Origin: UBA1724 sp963611685
GTDB lineage: Bacteria; Verrucomicrobiota; Lentisphaeria; Oligosphaerales; Oligosphaeraceae
Direction of reading: 5' to 3'
Assembly (NCBI GenBank): GCA_963611685.1
Contig: CAVDSU010000049.1
Location: 1-14,623, forward strand
DNA length: 14,623 nt
The notes below the pieces were generated by a model. It worked only from the letters and a program-made list of their open reading frames with translations, did no database searches and had not been told where the DNA came from. Numbering within the stretch: the first letter of the stretch is position 1; each line of letters opens with the position of its first letter. This document shows, piece after piece, positions 6,872 through 13,859 of the stretch. A program made the translations under genes and the position numbers.

Positions 6872-8002
6872 ATGACTCCCCTCTGGATCAATACCGTCGA
6901 CGCACTGGCGAAATTCCTCCGCGCCCTCCCGCCCGGCGCCCCCGCGGCACTGGACACCGAATTCGCCTGGACCCGCACGTACTTCCCCGTCTTCGCACTC
7001 CTCCAGATCGGAATCGACCGGCAGACCGCCGCCATTGTGGACGCCCTGGCCATAAAAGACTGGTCGCCCCTCGGGGAACTCCTGGGGGACGCCACGCGCC
7101 GAAAAATCCTCTTCAGCGGCGCCAACGACCTCCCGATCCTCCATCGCGCCTGCGGCGTCCTGCCCGCGAATGTCTTCGATGCACAGATCGCAGCCGGCTT
7201 CTGCGGCGAAAGCGCCACGCAGAGCCTGAAGGCAGTCATCCAGGAAAAGCTGGGGATCCCCCTGGACAAGAGCGAGACCCGCAGCGATTGGACGCTTCGC
7301 CCCCTCACGCAGAAGCAGATCGACTACGCCGCAGGGGATGTGGTGCTGCTGCCCGAATTGGCGGCGCTCTACGAAGAGCGCCTGAAGGCCAACGGAAACC
7401 TCGCCTGGTTCCGGGAGGAAATGGAGACGCAGTTCTGCCGCGAGGAGTCCTATCGCCTTCCCCCCGTGGAAGACGCCTGGCACAAGGTCGGCGCCCTCCG
7501 GAAGCCGCTGCCCGAGGAGATCCGTGGCCGCATGGTGTCCCTGGCGCTCTGGCGCGAGGAGAAGGCCCGCGCCTGCGACCTCACCCGAAACCGCCTCCTC
7601 ACCGACGAACAGCTCATCTGGTGCGCCTACGAGAACCCCCAGGAGGAGTCCCGCCTCTACGCCATGCCCCAATGCTGGCCCAAGCGGATTCGCCCCGTGG
7701 CGGGGGAGATCCTGGAGGCCCTGAACCATGGTCCGGAGGCATTGGAACGCTGTGGCCTGACGGTCAGAAAGCGCTTCCGCCCGTTGCCGAAGAACGACCT
7801 GAAGGCGCTTTCCGACCGCGTGCTGGGGCTTTCGGAGCGTCGTGCGCGGGAGCGCCAGATCGAGCCCACCCTGGTGTGCACCCGCCACGACGCCGAGCAC
7901 TGGGCGTCGAACCATCTCAACAAGGCCCCCCAGGATGGCCGCATCCTCCAGGGTTGGCGCGGCGAACTCCTCCACGACGCCCTGGCGCTGCTGGAGAAGT
8001 AG
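6872..8002 (+). CDS. rnd: Ribonuclease D
   Basis: 376-aa 3'-to-5' exoribonuclease of the DEDDy family, which trims 3' ends of tRNA precursors and other small RNAs. All catalytic residues are visible and lie almost exactly where they do in E. coli Rnd: D28-T-E30 (Exo I), D86 in SGANDLPIL (Exo II), and Y152-x3-D156 in DYAAGDVVLLPEL (Exo III). An HRDC-type helical region follows (about 205-290), then a basic C-terminal part (330-376) similar to a second HRDC. Length matches the family (about 375). It starts 25 bases after the terminator hairpin, so it probably has its own promoter in a very short gap, or is reached by readthrough. No Shine-Dalgarno is seen. Confidence 0.96.
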   Translation: MTPLWINTVDALAKFLRALPPGAPAALDTEFAWTRTYFPVFALLQIGIDRQTAAIVDALAIKDWSPLGELLGDATRRKILFSGANDLPILHRACGVLPANVFDAQIAAGFCGESATQSLKAVIQEKLGIPLDKSETRSDWTLRPLTQKQIDYAAGDVVLLPELAALYEERLKANGNLAWFREEMETQFCREESYRLPPVEDAWHKVGALRKPLPEEIRGRMVSLALWREEKARACDLTRNRLLTDEQLIWCAYENPQEESRLYAMPQCWPKRIRPVAGEILEALNHGPEALERCGLTVRKRFRPLPKNDLKALSDRVLGLSERRARERQIEPTLVCTRHDAEHWASNHLNKAPQDGRILQGWRGELLHDALALLEK

Positions 8003-8007
8003 CACCG

Positions 8008-8032
8008 TTCCCGCTGCTTCGGGAAATTCCCG
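8008..8032 (+). promoter_or_regulatory. Three-arm alternating hairpin just after rnd
   Basis: TTCCCG (8008-8013), CGGGAA (8020-8025) and TTCCCG (8027-8032) lie in a row. The middle arm can pair perfectly with either outer arm, giving two mutually exclusive stems. It begins 6 bases after the rnd stop. It could protect the rnd 3' end, or act as a switch in a longer leader of the next gene. The stems are short, so chance remains possible. Confidence 0.35.
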
Positions 8033-8119
8033 GAAAGCGCGGTCGTCCGGGCGCCTTTTGGGCGTAGGGCGTCCTTGGCGCCGGTTGGCTCCGCGTGCAT
8101 GATATAGTCTCCTTCGTTC

Positions 8120-8145
8120 CTCCCCCGAATATGGTGTCGGGGGAG
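8120..8145 (+). terminator. Terminator-like hairpin before the helix-turn-helix gene
   Basis: CTCCCCCGA (8120-8128) pairs perfectly with TCGGGGGAG (8137-8145) around an 8-base loop, with TTTT directly after. It ends 31 bases before the next ATG. It may terminate rnd (118 bases downstream of its stop). Alternatively it acts as an attenuator, if transcription starts near the TATAGT at 8103-8108, for which I find no well-spaced -35. Confidence 0.7.
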
Positions 8146-8164
8146 TTTTCCTGATTCCACAAAC

Positions 8165-8169
8165 GGAGG
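8165..8169 (+). promoter_or_regulatory. Strong Shine-Dalgarno (GGAGG) of the helix-turn-helix gene
   Basis: GGAGG lies 7 bases before the ATG at 8177. It fixes that start. It stands out because most genes in this window lack such a site. Confidence 0.75.
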
Positions 8170-8176
8170 CATCGGC

Positions 8177-8659
8177 ATGGCGAAGAGCGTTCCCTTCCTA
8201 TTCACTACGGAGATCCGTCAGGCACTATCCCGGAAGCGCCGGGAACTCGGGCTGACCTTTACTGCCCTGGGGGACTTCCTGGGGGTCTCCTGGGCAACCG
8301 TCCGAAAATGGGAGCTCGGGAAGAGCCGGGAGTGCCAGCGGAAGCACGCGAAGATGGTGGAGAGCTTCCTGGCGGGGGCCTACGACCAGGAACTCTCGGG
8401 CTCCCATGCGTCACCTCGCCTGAACTCCTGCCTGCGACCCCTCCCCCGGGAGGCCGTCCACCACGCACGGCGATTCCTCAATACCCTCCGGCTCCTGAAC
8501 GCCACACCCGTGCGCCAACAGGCTCTCATCCTCCTCACGGAACAACTCCTGCGCGCCACCCTCCGGGAACTCCTGGCGAGGGAAATCGCCCCCGAACGCC
8601 TCGAGGTCCCCGAAGCCCTGGCGGACTGCGGGGACTCCGGCGCCATGGCGGCGTCCTGA
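8177..8659 (+). CDS. Helix-turn-helix (XRE-like) DNA-binding protein
   Basis: 160-aa likely DNA-binding protein. An XRE/Cro-like helix-turn-helix covers about residues 14-65, with SRKRRELGLTFTALGDFLGV as the first helices and SWATVRKWELGKSR as the recognition region. This fits the family pattern of a core W-E-x-G-K/R after the recognition helix. Residues about 90-140 form a second helical, Leu/Ala/Arg-rich part that may dimerise. The tail is short and unstructured. It has one of the two best Shine-Dalgarno sites in the window and a 174-base structured gap upstream, so it seems to be separately expressed. Targets are unknown; the nearby hairpins would be natural candidates for autoregulation, but that is a guess. 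No phage genes surround it. Confidence 0.82.
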   Translation: MAKSVPFLFTTEIRQALSRKRRELGLTFTALGDFLGVSWATVRKWELGKSRECQRKHAKMVESFLAGAYDQELSGSHASPRLNSCLRPLPREAVHHARRFLNTLRLLNATPVRQQALILLTEQLLRATLRELLAREIAPERLEVPEALADCGDSGAMAAS

Positions 8660-8679
8660 GGCGAATTTGGCGTCGAAGA

Positions 8680-8739
8680 GGGGGGATTCTGAGAGCTTTG
8701 GAAAGGGGGGATGGGGGTCATTTCCGCCCCCACGGGGGC
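8680..8739 (+). other. G-tract cluster with competing hairpins downstream of the helix-turn-helix gene
   Basis: G6 (8680-8685), G6 (8705-8710), G5 (8713-8717) and G5 (8734-8738) occur with a C5 at 8727-8731. The C5 can pair with the G5 before it, or form a tight GCCCC-CACG-GGGGC hairpin (8726-8739). ATTATATT follows, which is not a proper U tract. It may act as a transcript 3' end, but evidence is limited to the pairing. Confidence 0.45.
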
Positions 8740-8768
8740 ATTATATTCAGAAAAATTCCCGATTCTAT

Positions 8769-8804
8769 CCCCCTACCACTCCCGCCGCCCCAAGGCCCCC
8801 CCCC
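8769..8804 (-). other. G-quadruplex motif on the minus strand before the ABM gene
   Basis: C runs of 5 (8769-8773), 3 (8781-8783), 4 (8788-8791) and 9 (8796-8804) are separated by 7, 4 and 4 bases. On the minus strand this satisfies the usual G3+N1-7 quadruplex pattern. It ends 3 bases before the ATG at 8808, on the template strand. Confidence 0.6.
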
Positions 8805-8807
8805 GCC

Positions 8808-9098
8808 ATGATTCACGTCTGCGCCCCCGCCGTCATCAAGCCGCAATTCCAGAAGGAATACCTCGCCATCCTCGAGGAGCTGGCGCCACGGGTGCGCAGG
8901 GAGCCCGGATGCCTCCGATACACCCCCTGCGTGGAAGAGGGCATTGAGGGCACCACCGTGACCATGATCGAGACTTGGGAGAGCAGGGAGGCCCTGGAAA
9001 GCCACCTTGCCGGCGAAAACATCGCCTGGTTCCGCCAGAAGATCCAGGGCATGCGGGAAAAGAGCTCCTGCCACATCTATACGCCGCTCGTCCCCTAG
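8808..9098 (+). CDS. Antibiotic biosynthesis monooxygenase (ABM/YgiN-like) domain protein
   Basis: 96-aa single-domain protein of the dimeric alpha/beta-barrel ABM family, about the normal length for YgiN-type members. The family's pattern is visible: N-terminal strand IHVCAPAVIKPQ, helix FQKEYLAILEELAPRVRREPG, C-L-R-Y-T-P, then TVTMIETWESREALESHL (51-67) and a closing strand HIYTPLVP. Known members are cofactor-free quinol oxygenases, haem-degrading enzymes or of unknown role. The 'monooxygenase' name should be taken as fold only, because no specific catalytic residue can be fixed here. The ATG at 8808 gives the canonical start, preceded only by C runs without Shine-Dalgarno. It lies 35 bases before the beta-CASP gene, so the two are probably co-transcribed. 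Confidence 0.86.
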   Translation: MIHVCAPAVIKPQFQKEYLAILEELAPRVRREPGCLRYTPCVEEGIEGTTVTMIETWESREALESHLAGENIAWFRQKIQGMREKSSCHIYTPLVP

Positions 9099-9133
9099 CA
9101 CCCACCACCCTCCACCCCACGAGAGAAACAAGC

Positions 9134-10528
9134 ATGGAAATCAAGCTGAGCTTTCATGGCGCCACCGGAAACGTCACCGGATCCTGCTACATCCTGGAGG
9201 CCAATGGCCTGCGGATCATGGTGGACTGCGGACTCTACCAGGAACACGACCTGAAGGACCGCAACTGGAAGACCTTCCCTGTCTCTCCCTACAAGCTGAA
9301 TGCCCTGATCCTCACCCACGCACACCTAGACCACAGCGGACGAATCCCCCGACTGGTCCGCAATGGCTTCCGGGGACCCATCTACTGCACCCGCGCCACC
9401 GCCGAAATCGCCAGCATCGTCATGGAGGACTGCGGAAAGATCAACGAGGAAGACGCCGAATTCAAGCGGAAGCGCCATGAGCGCGAGGGCCGCGTCAGCC
9501 CCCACGGCTACGAGCCCCTGTATACCCAGGAAGACGCCGAGGAGGCCTCGCAGTATTTCCTGCCGGTGGACTACGAGCAGAAGGTCGAGTTGGGGCAAGG
9601 CGTGACGCTGGAGTTCCTCCAGGTGGGGCACATCCTGGGCGCCGCCTGCTGCCGCCTCACCATCACCGACGGCGCCGAGACCCGCCGCATCCTCTTCTCC
9701 GGCGACGTGGGACGCTGGGACATGCCGATCCTCCAGGATCCCGCCCCCGTAGGCGAAGCCGACTACGTCCTGGTGGAATCCACCTACGGCAACCGGGAGC
9801 ACGGCGAGACGAAGGACATCCCCGAGGAACTGTCGCGCATCATCAACGACACCGCCGACGCCGGCGGAAACCTGATCATCCCCTCCTTCGCCGTGGAGCG
9901 CACACAGGAACTCCTCTACTTCCTGGCACTGCTCAACGCCGAACGACGCATCCCCAATCTGCGGATCTTCGTGGACAGCCCCATGGCCAGCAAGGTCAAC
10001 ACCGTCTTCATCCACCACCCGTATCTCTTCGACGACGACACCCTGAAGCTGGCGAAAGTCCTCCGCGTCTCCAATGTCTCCGTGGTGCGCAGCTCCCAGG
10101 AATCCAAGGCGCTGAACCACATCCGGGGATCCGTCATCATCATCTCCGGCTCCGGAATGTGCACCGGCGGACGCATCAAACACCACCTCTGCAAGAACAT
10201 CGGACGACCCGAATCCACCATCCTCTTCGTGGGATACCAGGCACGAAACACCCTGGGACGGCAGATCCTGGACGGCGAGCCGCAGGTGCGCATCCTGGGC
10301 GAGACCTACGACGTGAAGGCGAATGTCCAGCGGATCTCCGGCTTCTCCGCCCACGCCGACTGCAACGAATTGCTCCGCTGGCTGGACACCGTCTCCGGCA
10401 CTCCCCGGAGGGTCTTCGTGACCCACGGCGAGCCCGAGGCCGCCGCCGCCCTCCGCGAAAAGATCCTCCAGGAGAAGGGCTGGGACGCGCAGGTGCCCCA
10501 GTATCAGCAGACCGTGATCCTGGACTAG
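9134..10528 (+). CDS. Beta-CASP family RNA metallo-hydrolase
   Basis: 464-aa MBL-fold enzyme of the beta-CASP group (CPSF-73/TTHA0252-like), probably an endo- or exoribonuclease in RNA processing or decay. Motif 2 is T61-H-A-H-L-D-H67-S-G, motif 3 is H166, and motif 4 is FSGDVG (D191). The beta-CASP motif A is V-E-S-T-Y-G (214-219), and motif B/C segments FSAHAD (404-409) and VTHGE (429-433) follow. ISGSGMCTGGRIKHHL (337-352) is highly characteristic. There is no KH or S1 RNA-binding domain, so this is the short bacterial form. The ATG at 9134 is preceded by a weak purine stretch (GAGAGAAA). It lies 35 bases after the ABM gene and 64 before the 785-aa protein. RNase D is about 1.1 kb upstream. 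Confidence 0.95.
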   Translation: MEIKLSFHGATGNVTGSCYILEANGLRIMVDCGLYQEHDLKDRNWKTFPVSPYKLNALILTHAHLDHSGRIPRLVRNGFRGPIYCTRATAEIASIVMEDCGKINEEDAEFKRKRHEREGRVSPHGYEPLYTQEDAEEASQYFLPVDYEQKVELGQGVTLEFLQVGHILGAACCRLTITDGAETRRILFSGDVGRWDMPILQDPAPVGEADYVLVESTYGNREHGETKDIPEELSRIINDTADAGGNLIIPSFAVERTQELLYFLALLNAERRIPNLRIFVDSPMASKVNTVFIHHPYLFDDDTLKLAKVLRVSNVSVVRSSQESKALNHIRGSVIIISGSGMCTGGRIKHHLCKNIGRPESTILFVGYQARNTLGRQILDGEPQVRILGETYDVKANVQRISGFSAHADCNELLRWLDTVSGTPRRVFVTHGEPEAAAALREKILQEKGWDAQVPQYQQTVILD

Positions 10529-10592
10529 AAGACAACCGCTTTCTGCGCCTCCCCCGCGAAATTCAACCATCCACAATATCCCCCCCACTCCC

Positions 10593-12950
10593 ATGAAATT
10601 CCTCCACATCGGAAAGGCATACCAGCTCTCCATCCAGAATGGCCATGACCTCGCTGACGCCCTGACTCTGGACGAGGCGCTGTGGGTCGCCATGAGCGCC
10701 CCCGTGAAGGCGTACACCTGCGACCCGAAGGTCCTGTCATACATCGACTCCGCCAAGCTGGGCTCCATCACCACCGAGAGCCTGAAGGCAGCCATCCAGT
10801 GGCTGCTGGACGTCTACGGCGACAAGGACTCCATCACCGACGCCTTCGACGGAAAGCTGGCGCTCTCCCGCCTCACCGAATCCGAGAACGCCAAGAAGAT
10901 CCGCCATTCCGCGGAATACATCCTGAATGACCTTGGCGCACAGGACAAGGGCACCATCACCCTGGAACAGGTCCGGGAATTCCAGAAGATCCTCACCAGC
11001 CGCCCCCTCAACGGCGACGGCGTCATCTCCCTGCTGGCCACCGGCGAGGCCTCCACTGCCGAGCTGGCCGCCAGCCTCAAGGACTTCCTGGAAGGCGGCG
11101 TGCTGGCCACCGGCGGCACCAAGGACCTGGATGGCACCATGGGCATGACCCTGGCGCAATTCCAGCAGTACCACGACGCCATCCCCGAATACCTGTCCTG
11201 GAAGAAGGCAGGCGAGCTCCCCGAGGGACAAGCCACCAGCGAGCTATTGCCCTTCGGCGCCGACACCCCCGCACTCTTGGCGCTCCTCCAGGAAAACGCC
11301 GCGCGCATCGACGAATTCTTCCGCCTCTGCGATCTGCAGGACTTCGATTCCCGCCTCAATGGCGTGGTGCTGGAAAACGACGGCAAGCCCGGCGCACTGG
11401 ATCCCACCGCCTGGCCCGGCCTGGAGAGCCACCTGAAGGCGCTGCCCATCGTCCAGCCCCGCGGCGTCGCCAGCATCCCGCTGGACGAGCCCGGATACCT
11501 CAATCCCCTCCAGCGCGGATGGTGGCTCTCGCTGCGCGAGAAGATCCTCCTGCCTGTCCTGGGGGCCGACGCCAAGGAGCTCACTCCCGCGCTGTGGGCG
11601 AAGGCGAAGGCGGTCTTCACTCCCTACCAGGACTACCTGGCTTCCCAAAAGGGCGCCATCTGCGCCGCCGTGCCCCAGGAGACCCTGGAGCGCCACGCCG
11701 CCATGACGGGCATCCTGGAGGAGGCCGCGGTTCTGGAGACCAAGGACCTGGCCGTTGCGCAGATCCTCAAGGAGGCCGAGGCCGTGGAGCAGGCGCTACT
11801 CTATCTGCAGTGGCTCATCCCCGTGGCCAATAACTTCATCAGCTTCCCCGATCTCTACAAGCCCCGGAAGCCCACGCTCTTCGAACGCGGAAAGGTGGTC
11901 ATCGACGGACGCTGGTTCAACATGACCTTCCCCGTGGACAACCTGGGCACCCACTCCGCCATGGCCGCCCACAGCGGACTCTTCCTCATCTACGTGGAAG
12001 TGGACACCAAGCCCGTCCAGACTCTCTGCGCCCCCGTCACCATCGGCGACAAGGGGAACCTGGTCGCCGGCAAGCGCGGAATCTTCTTCGCCCCCGACGG
12101 CCAGACCTACAATGCCAAGATCGTGAAGGTCATCGAAAACCCCGTCTGCCTCCGGGAGGCCGTCCTGGCGCCCTTCGCAAAGTTCGGCAAGATGGCGGAG
12201 GACAAGGTGGCCGCCATGTCCACCAGCTCCGAGGGCGTCATCACCGGAAAGATGTCCGGACTGATCAACGACCCCAAGAAGGCCGCCGCCGACGCCACCG
12301 CACAGCCCGCAACCCAGAAGGGCGACAAGTCCGGAATGCTCATGGGACTGGGCATCGCCTTCGCCGCACTCTCCTCCGCCCTGGCCTTCATCTGCAAGAC
12401 CCTCGCCGACATGAGCGCACTCTCCTTGCTGATCTCCCTCGTCTGCGTCCTGGCGGTCCTCCTGACCCCCATCGTGCTGCTGGCAGTCATCCGACTGAAC
12501 CGACAGGATCTCTCCTCGCTCCTGGAAGGCAATGGCTGGGCCATCAATGCCCGACTGCGCCTCAGCCGCAAGCAGCGGAAGAGCTTCTCCCGCGGCGGAA
12601 GATTCCCCAAGGAGGCCCTGGGGACCCCCGCACGGAGAGTCAAGAAGTTCCTGGCGTGGTTCCTCGCCGTGATCGTCCTCATGGTGGCTTGCTACCTGGG
12701 CATCCAGCAATACCGCAAGTGCCAGGAGTGCAAGCGCGCACAGGCCGAGGCCGCCGCACAGGCACAGGCACAGGCCGCAATTGCCGTAGCACAGGCGCAG
12801 GCCGAGGCGAAGGCAGCACAGGCCGCCGCCGAAGCCGCAGCAGCGCCTGCCGAGACCCCCGCGCCCGCCGAGGCAGCGGATGCCCCCGCGCCCGCCGAGG
12901 CAGCGGATGCCCCCGCGCCCGCCGAGGCAGCGCCCGTGCCCGCCGAGTAG
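10593..12950 (+). CDS. Large membrane protein with TolA-like Ala-rich tail, function unknown
   Basis: 785-aa protein that I cannot name. Residues 1-580 are soluble without a signal peptide. Three acidic turns at about 116-126 (AQDKGTITLEQ), 139-146 (LNGDGVIS) and 177-186 (KDLDGTMGMT) look like degraded EF-hand loops, each followed by a helix-like stretch. A beta-rich part lies at about 428-525 (VVIDGRWFNMTF, GLFLIYVEV, KRGIFFAPDGQTYNAKIV). Two membrane helices (about 581-601 and 607-634) follow, then a strongly basic loop (635-685) and a third helix (687-704). A tail with C710-x2-C713, a Gln/Ala-rich segment and Pro-Ala repeats ends the protein. The positive-inside rule puts the N-terminal domain in the cytoplasm and the tail in the periplasm. 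It sits between the beta-CASP and LolA-like genes. ATG at 10593, no Shine-Dalgarno. Confidence 0.85.
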   Translation: MKFLHIGKAYQLSIQNGHDLADALTLDEALWVAMSAPVKAYTCDPKVLSYIDSAKLGSITTESLKAAIQWLLDVYGDKDSITDAFDGKLALSRLTESENAKKIRHSAEYILNDLGAQDKGTITLEQVREFQKILTSRPLNGDGVISLLATGEASTAELAASLKDFLEGGVLATGGTKDLDGTMGMTLAQFQQYHDAIPEYLSWKKAGELPEGQATSELLPFGADTPALLALLQENAARIDEFFRLCDLQDFDSRLNGVVLENDGKPGALDPTAWPGLESHLKALPIVQPRGVASIPLDEPGYLNPLQRGWWLSLREKILLPVLGADAKELTPALWAKAKAVFTPYQDYLASQKGAICAAVPQETLERHAAMTGILEEAAVLETKDLAVAQILKEAEAVEQALLYLQWLIPVANNFISFPDLYKPRKPTLFERGKVVIDGRWFNMTFPVDNLGTHSAMAAHSGLFLIYVEVDTKPVQTLCAPVTIGDKGNLVAGKRGIFFAPDGQTYNAKIVKVIENPVCLREAVLAPFAKFGKMAEDKVAAMSTSSEGVITGKMSGLINDPKKAAADATAQPATQKGDKSGMLMGLGIAFAALSSALAFICKTLADMSALSLLISLVCVLAVLLTPIVLLAVIRLNRQDLSSLLEGNGWAINARLRLSRKQRKSFSRGGRFPKEALGTPARRVKKFLAWFLAVIVLMVACYLGIQQYRKCQECKRAQAEAAAQAQAQAAIAVAQAQAEAKAAQAAAEAAAAPAETPAPAEAADAPAPAEAADAPAPAEAAPVPAE
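12856..12932 (+). repeat. 27-bp tandem repeat encoding Pro/Ala-rich tail
   Basis: Two full 27-base units (12856-12882, 12883-12909) and a 23-base third copy (12910-12932) are identical at the DNA level. Each full unit encodes nine residues, PAPAEAADA in this phase. Identity at synonymous sites points to recent duplication or slippage, so the copy number may vary between strains without breaking the frame. Confidence 0.9.
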
Positions 12951-13025
12951 CGAATACCCCAAATCCTCTGCCGCATTGCCCGTTTCCGGAACTGAAACCG
13001 TAGAACACCCTCCCCTTCCCTTCTC

Positions 13026-13718
13026 ATGAAGAACGCCCTCCTCTCGCTTCTGAGCCTCTGCTGCCTGATCCTCCTAGGCGCCGGAGTCCTTCCGGCGCAA
13101 GAATTGCCCCCACAGGAGTTTCTGGAGGCCATCCGCCAGCCCTTGACTCAGGAGGCGTGGGGGGAGGCGACGGGGCGGCTCACCTACAAGAAGAAGGGCC
13201 AGAAGAATCTGGATGGCACCCTGGGCCTCCGCGTCACCTTCACCAAGAAGGCGATGTATGCCCAGCTCACTCTCAATGAGGTGAATTTCTACGGTCTGGA
13301 AATCATGCTGGAGACTGCCGGAAAGAGCGTCCAGCGGCTGGATCTCCCCGAAACCGAGCAACGGCCCGGACTCTTCGATTTCGGCGTACGCCCCTCCGAT
13401 CTCTCTTTCGCCTTCCTCTTCTGGAATTTCGTGGAGGAACTCCCGCGCTCCTCCAGCCGCTGGCAAGACTGCCGGGTCCTCCGACTGGCCTCCCCCGATG
13501 GCTCCGAATTGGTGGACGTGTGGTTCGAGGCCAAGCAGGGCTTCCCCATGGAGGCGAAATGGTACCGGAAGGGAGAAAAGAGCCCCTGGCGGAGCCTCGT
13601 CATGAAGGGCGCGAAACGCTTCGAAAACGGCCTCTGGTTCGTCAAGGAAATGCAACTCTCCGGAGACAACTGGAAAACCGCAGTCAAATTCGATTTCGCC
13701 GAAAAGACTGACCGATAA
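13026..13718 (+). CDS. LolA/MucB-like outer-membrane lipoprotein-sorting protein
   Basis: 230-aa secreted protein. Residues 1-24 form a type I signal peptide: K3, a long apolar core LLSLLSLCCLILLGAG, and cleavage probably after A24 (LPA-QE). The two Cys in the core are not in a lipobox, so a lipoprotein is unlikely. The mature part, about 206 residues, reads as a half-barrel of beta strands (GRLTYKKK, GLRVTFTKKAMYAQL, NEVNFYGLEIMLE, WFEAKQGFPMEAKWY). It ends ENGLWFVKEMQLSGDNWKTA, as in the LolA/MucB 'outer membrane lipoprotein-sorting' superfamily, which bind lipids or lipoproteins in the periplasm. No residue proves lipoprotein carrier activity. It lies 75 bases after the 785-aa gene, possibly in the same transcript. 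No Shine-Dalgarno. Confidence 0.82.
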   Translation: MKNALLSLLSLCCLILLGAGVLPAQELPPQEFLEAIRQPLTQEAWGEATGRLTYKKKGQKNLDGTLGLRVTFTKKAMYAQLTLNEVNFYGLEIMLETAGKSVQRLDLPETEQRPGLFDFGVRPSDLSFAFLFWNFVEELPRSSSRWQDCRVLRLASPDGSELVDVWFEAKQGFPMEAKWYRKGEKSPWRSLVMKGAKRFENGLWFVKEMQLSGDNWKTAVKFDFAEKTDR

Positions 13719-13748
13719 AAAAGCAACGAAGGACCCCAGAAAACCTGC

Positions 13749-13767
13749 CAGGCAGAGAGACTGCCTG
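13749..13767 (+). other. Hairpin downstream of the LolA-like gene
   Basis: CAGGCAG (13749-13755) pairs perfectly with CTGCCTG (13761-13767), loop AGAGA. It begins 31 bases after the stop codon. No T run follows directly, so a Rho-independent terminator is not certain; it may stabilise the 3' end. Confidence 0.4.
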
Positions 13768-13789
13768 CCTGCCGCAGTTCCGCTAGAGA

Positions 13790-13833
13790 TCACGCGAAGG
13801 CGCGTGACGCCGTAGGATCATTTTTTTTGTAAA
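13790..13833 (+). promoter_or_regulatory. Candidate regulatory region of the small secreted protein gene
   Basis: TCACGCG (13790-13796) pairs with CGCGTGA (13801-13807), loop AAGG, forming a compact palindrome. T8 lies at 13821-13828. A possible promoter is GTGACG (13804-13809), 18 bases, TGTAAA (13828-13833), each matching 4 of 6 consensus bases. The palindrome would overlap the -35, as an operator would. The hairpin and T8 are 13 bases apart, too far for a normal terminator. Confidence 0.3.
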
Positions 13834-13846
13834 CAAGATACCCCCT

Positions 13847-13851
13847 AGGAG
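13847..13851 (+). promoter_or_regulatory. Shine-Dalgarno (AGGAG) of the small secreted protein gene
   Basis: AGGAG is 8 bases before the ATG at 13860 (12 to 13 before the second, tandem ATG at 13863). It supports the 13860 start and is one of only two strong sites in the window. Confidence 0.7.
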
Positions 13852-13859
13852 ACGCCAGT

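Noticed and set aside
5483..8005. 840-residue open frame on the minus strand across yigZ, glycosyltransferase 2 and rnd
   Set aside because: It stays open across gene gaps by chance in GC-rich sequence. It shows no domain, no start signal and no sense as a product.
5974..8067. 697-residue plus-strand frame rich in Pro, Arg and His
   Set aside because: It is the out-of-frame reading of glycosyltransferase 2 and rnd; composition is typical of frame-shifted GC-rich DNA.
9326..10795. 489-residue minus-strand frame over the beta-CASP gene
   Set aside because: Antisense shadow of a firmly identified enzyme.
11796..12962. 388-residue minus-strand frame with Gly/Cys/Leu repeats
   Set aside because: The repeats are only the complement of the Ala/Pro tail repeat on the plus strand.
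13026..13718. Lipoprotein because of the Cys pair in the signal peptide
   Set aside because: The Cys residues lie inside the apolar core and no L-A/S-G/A-C lipobox is present; a type I cleavage site follows.
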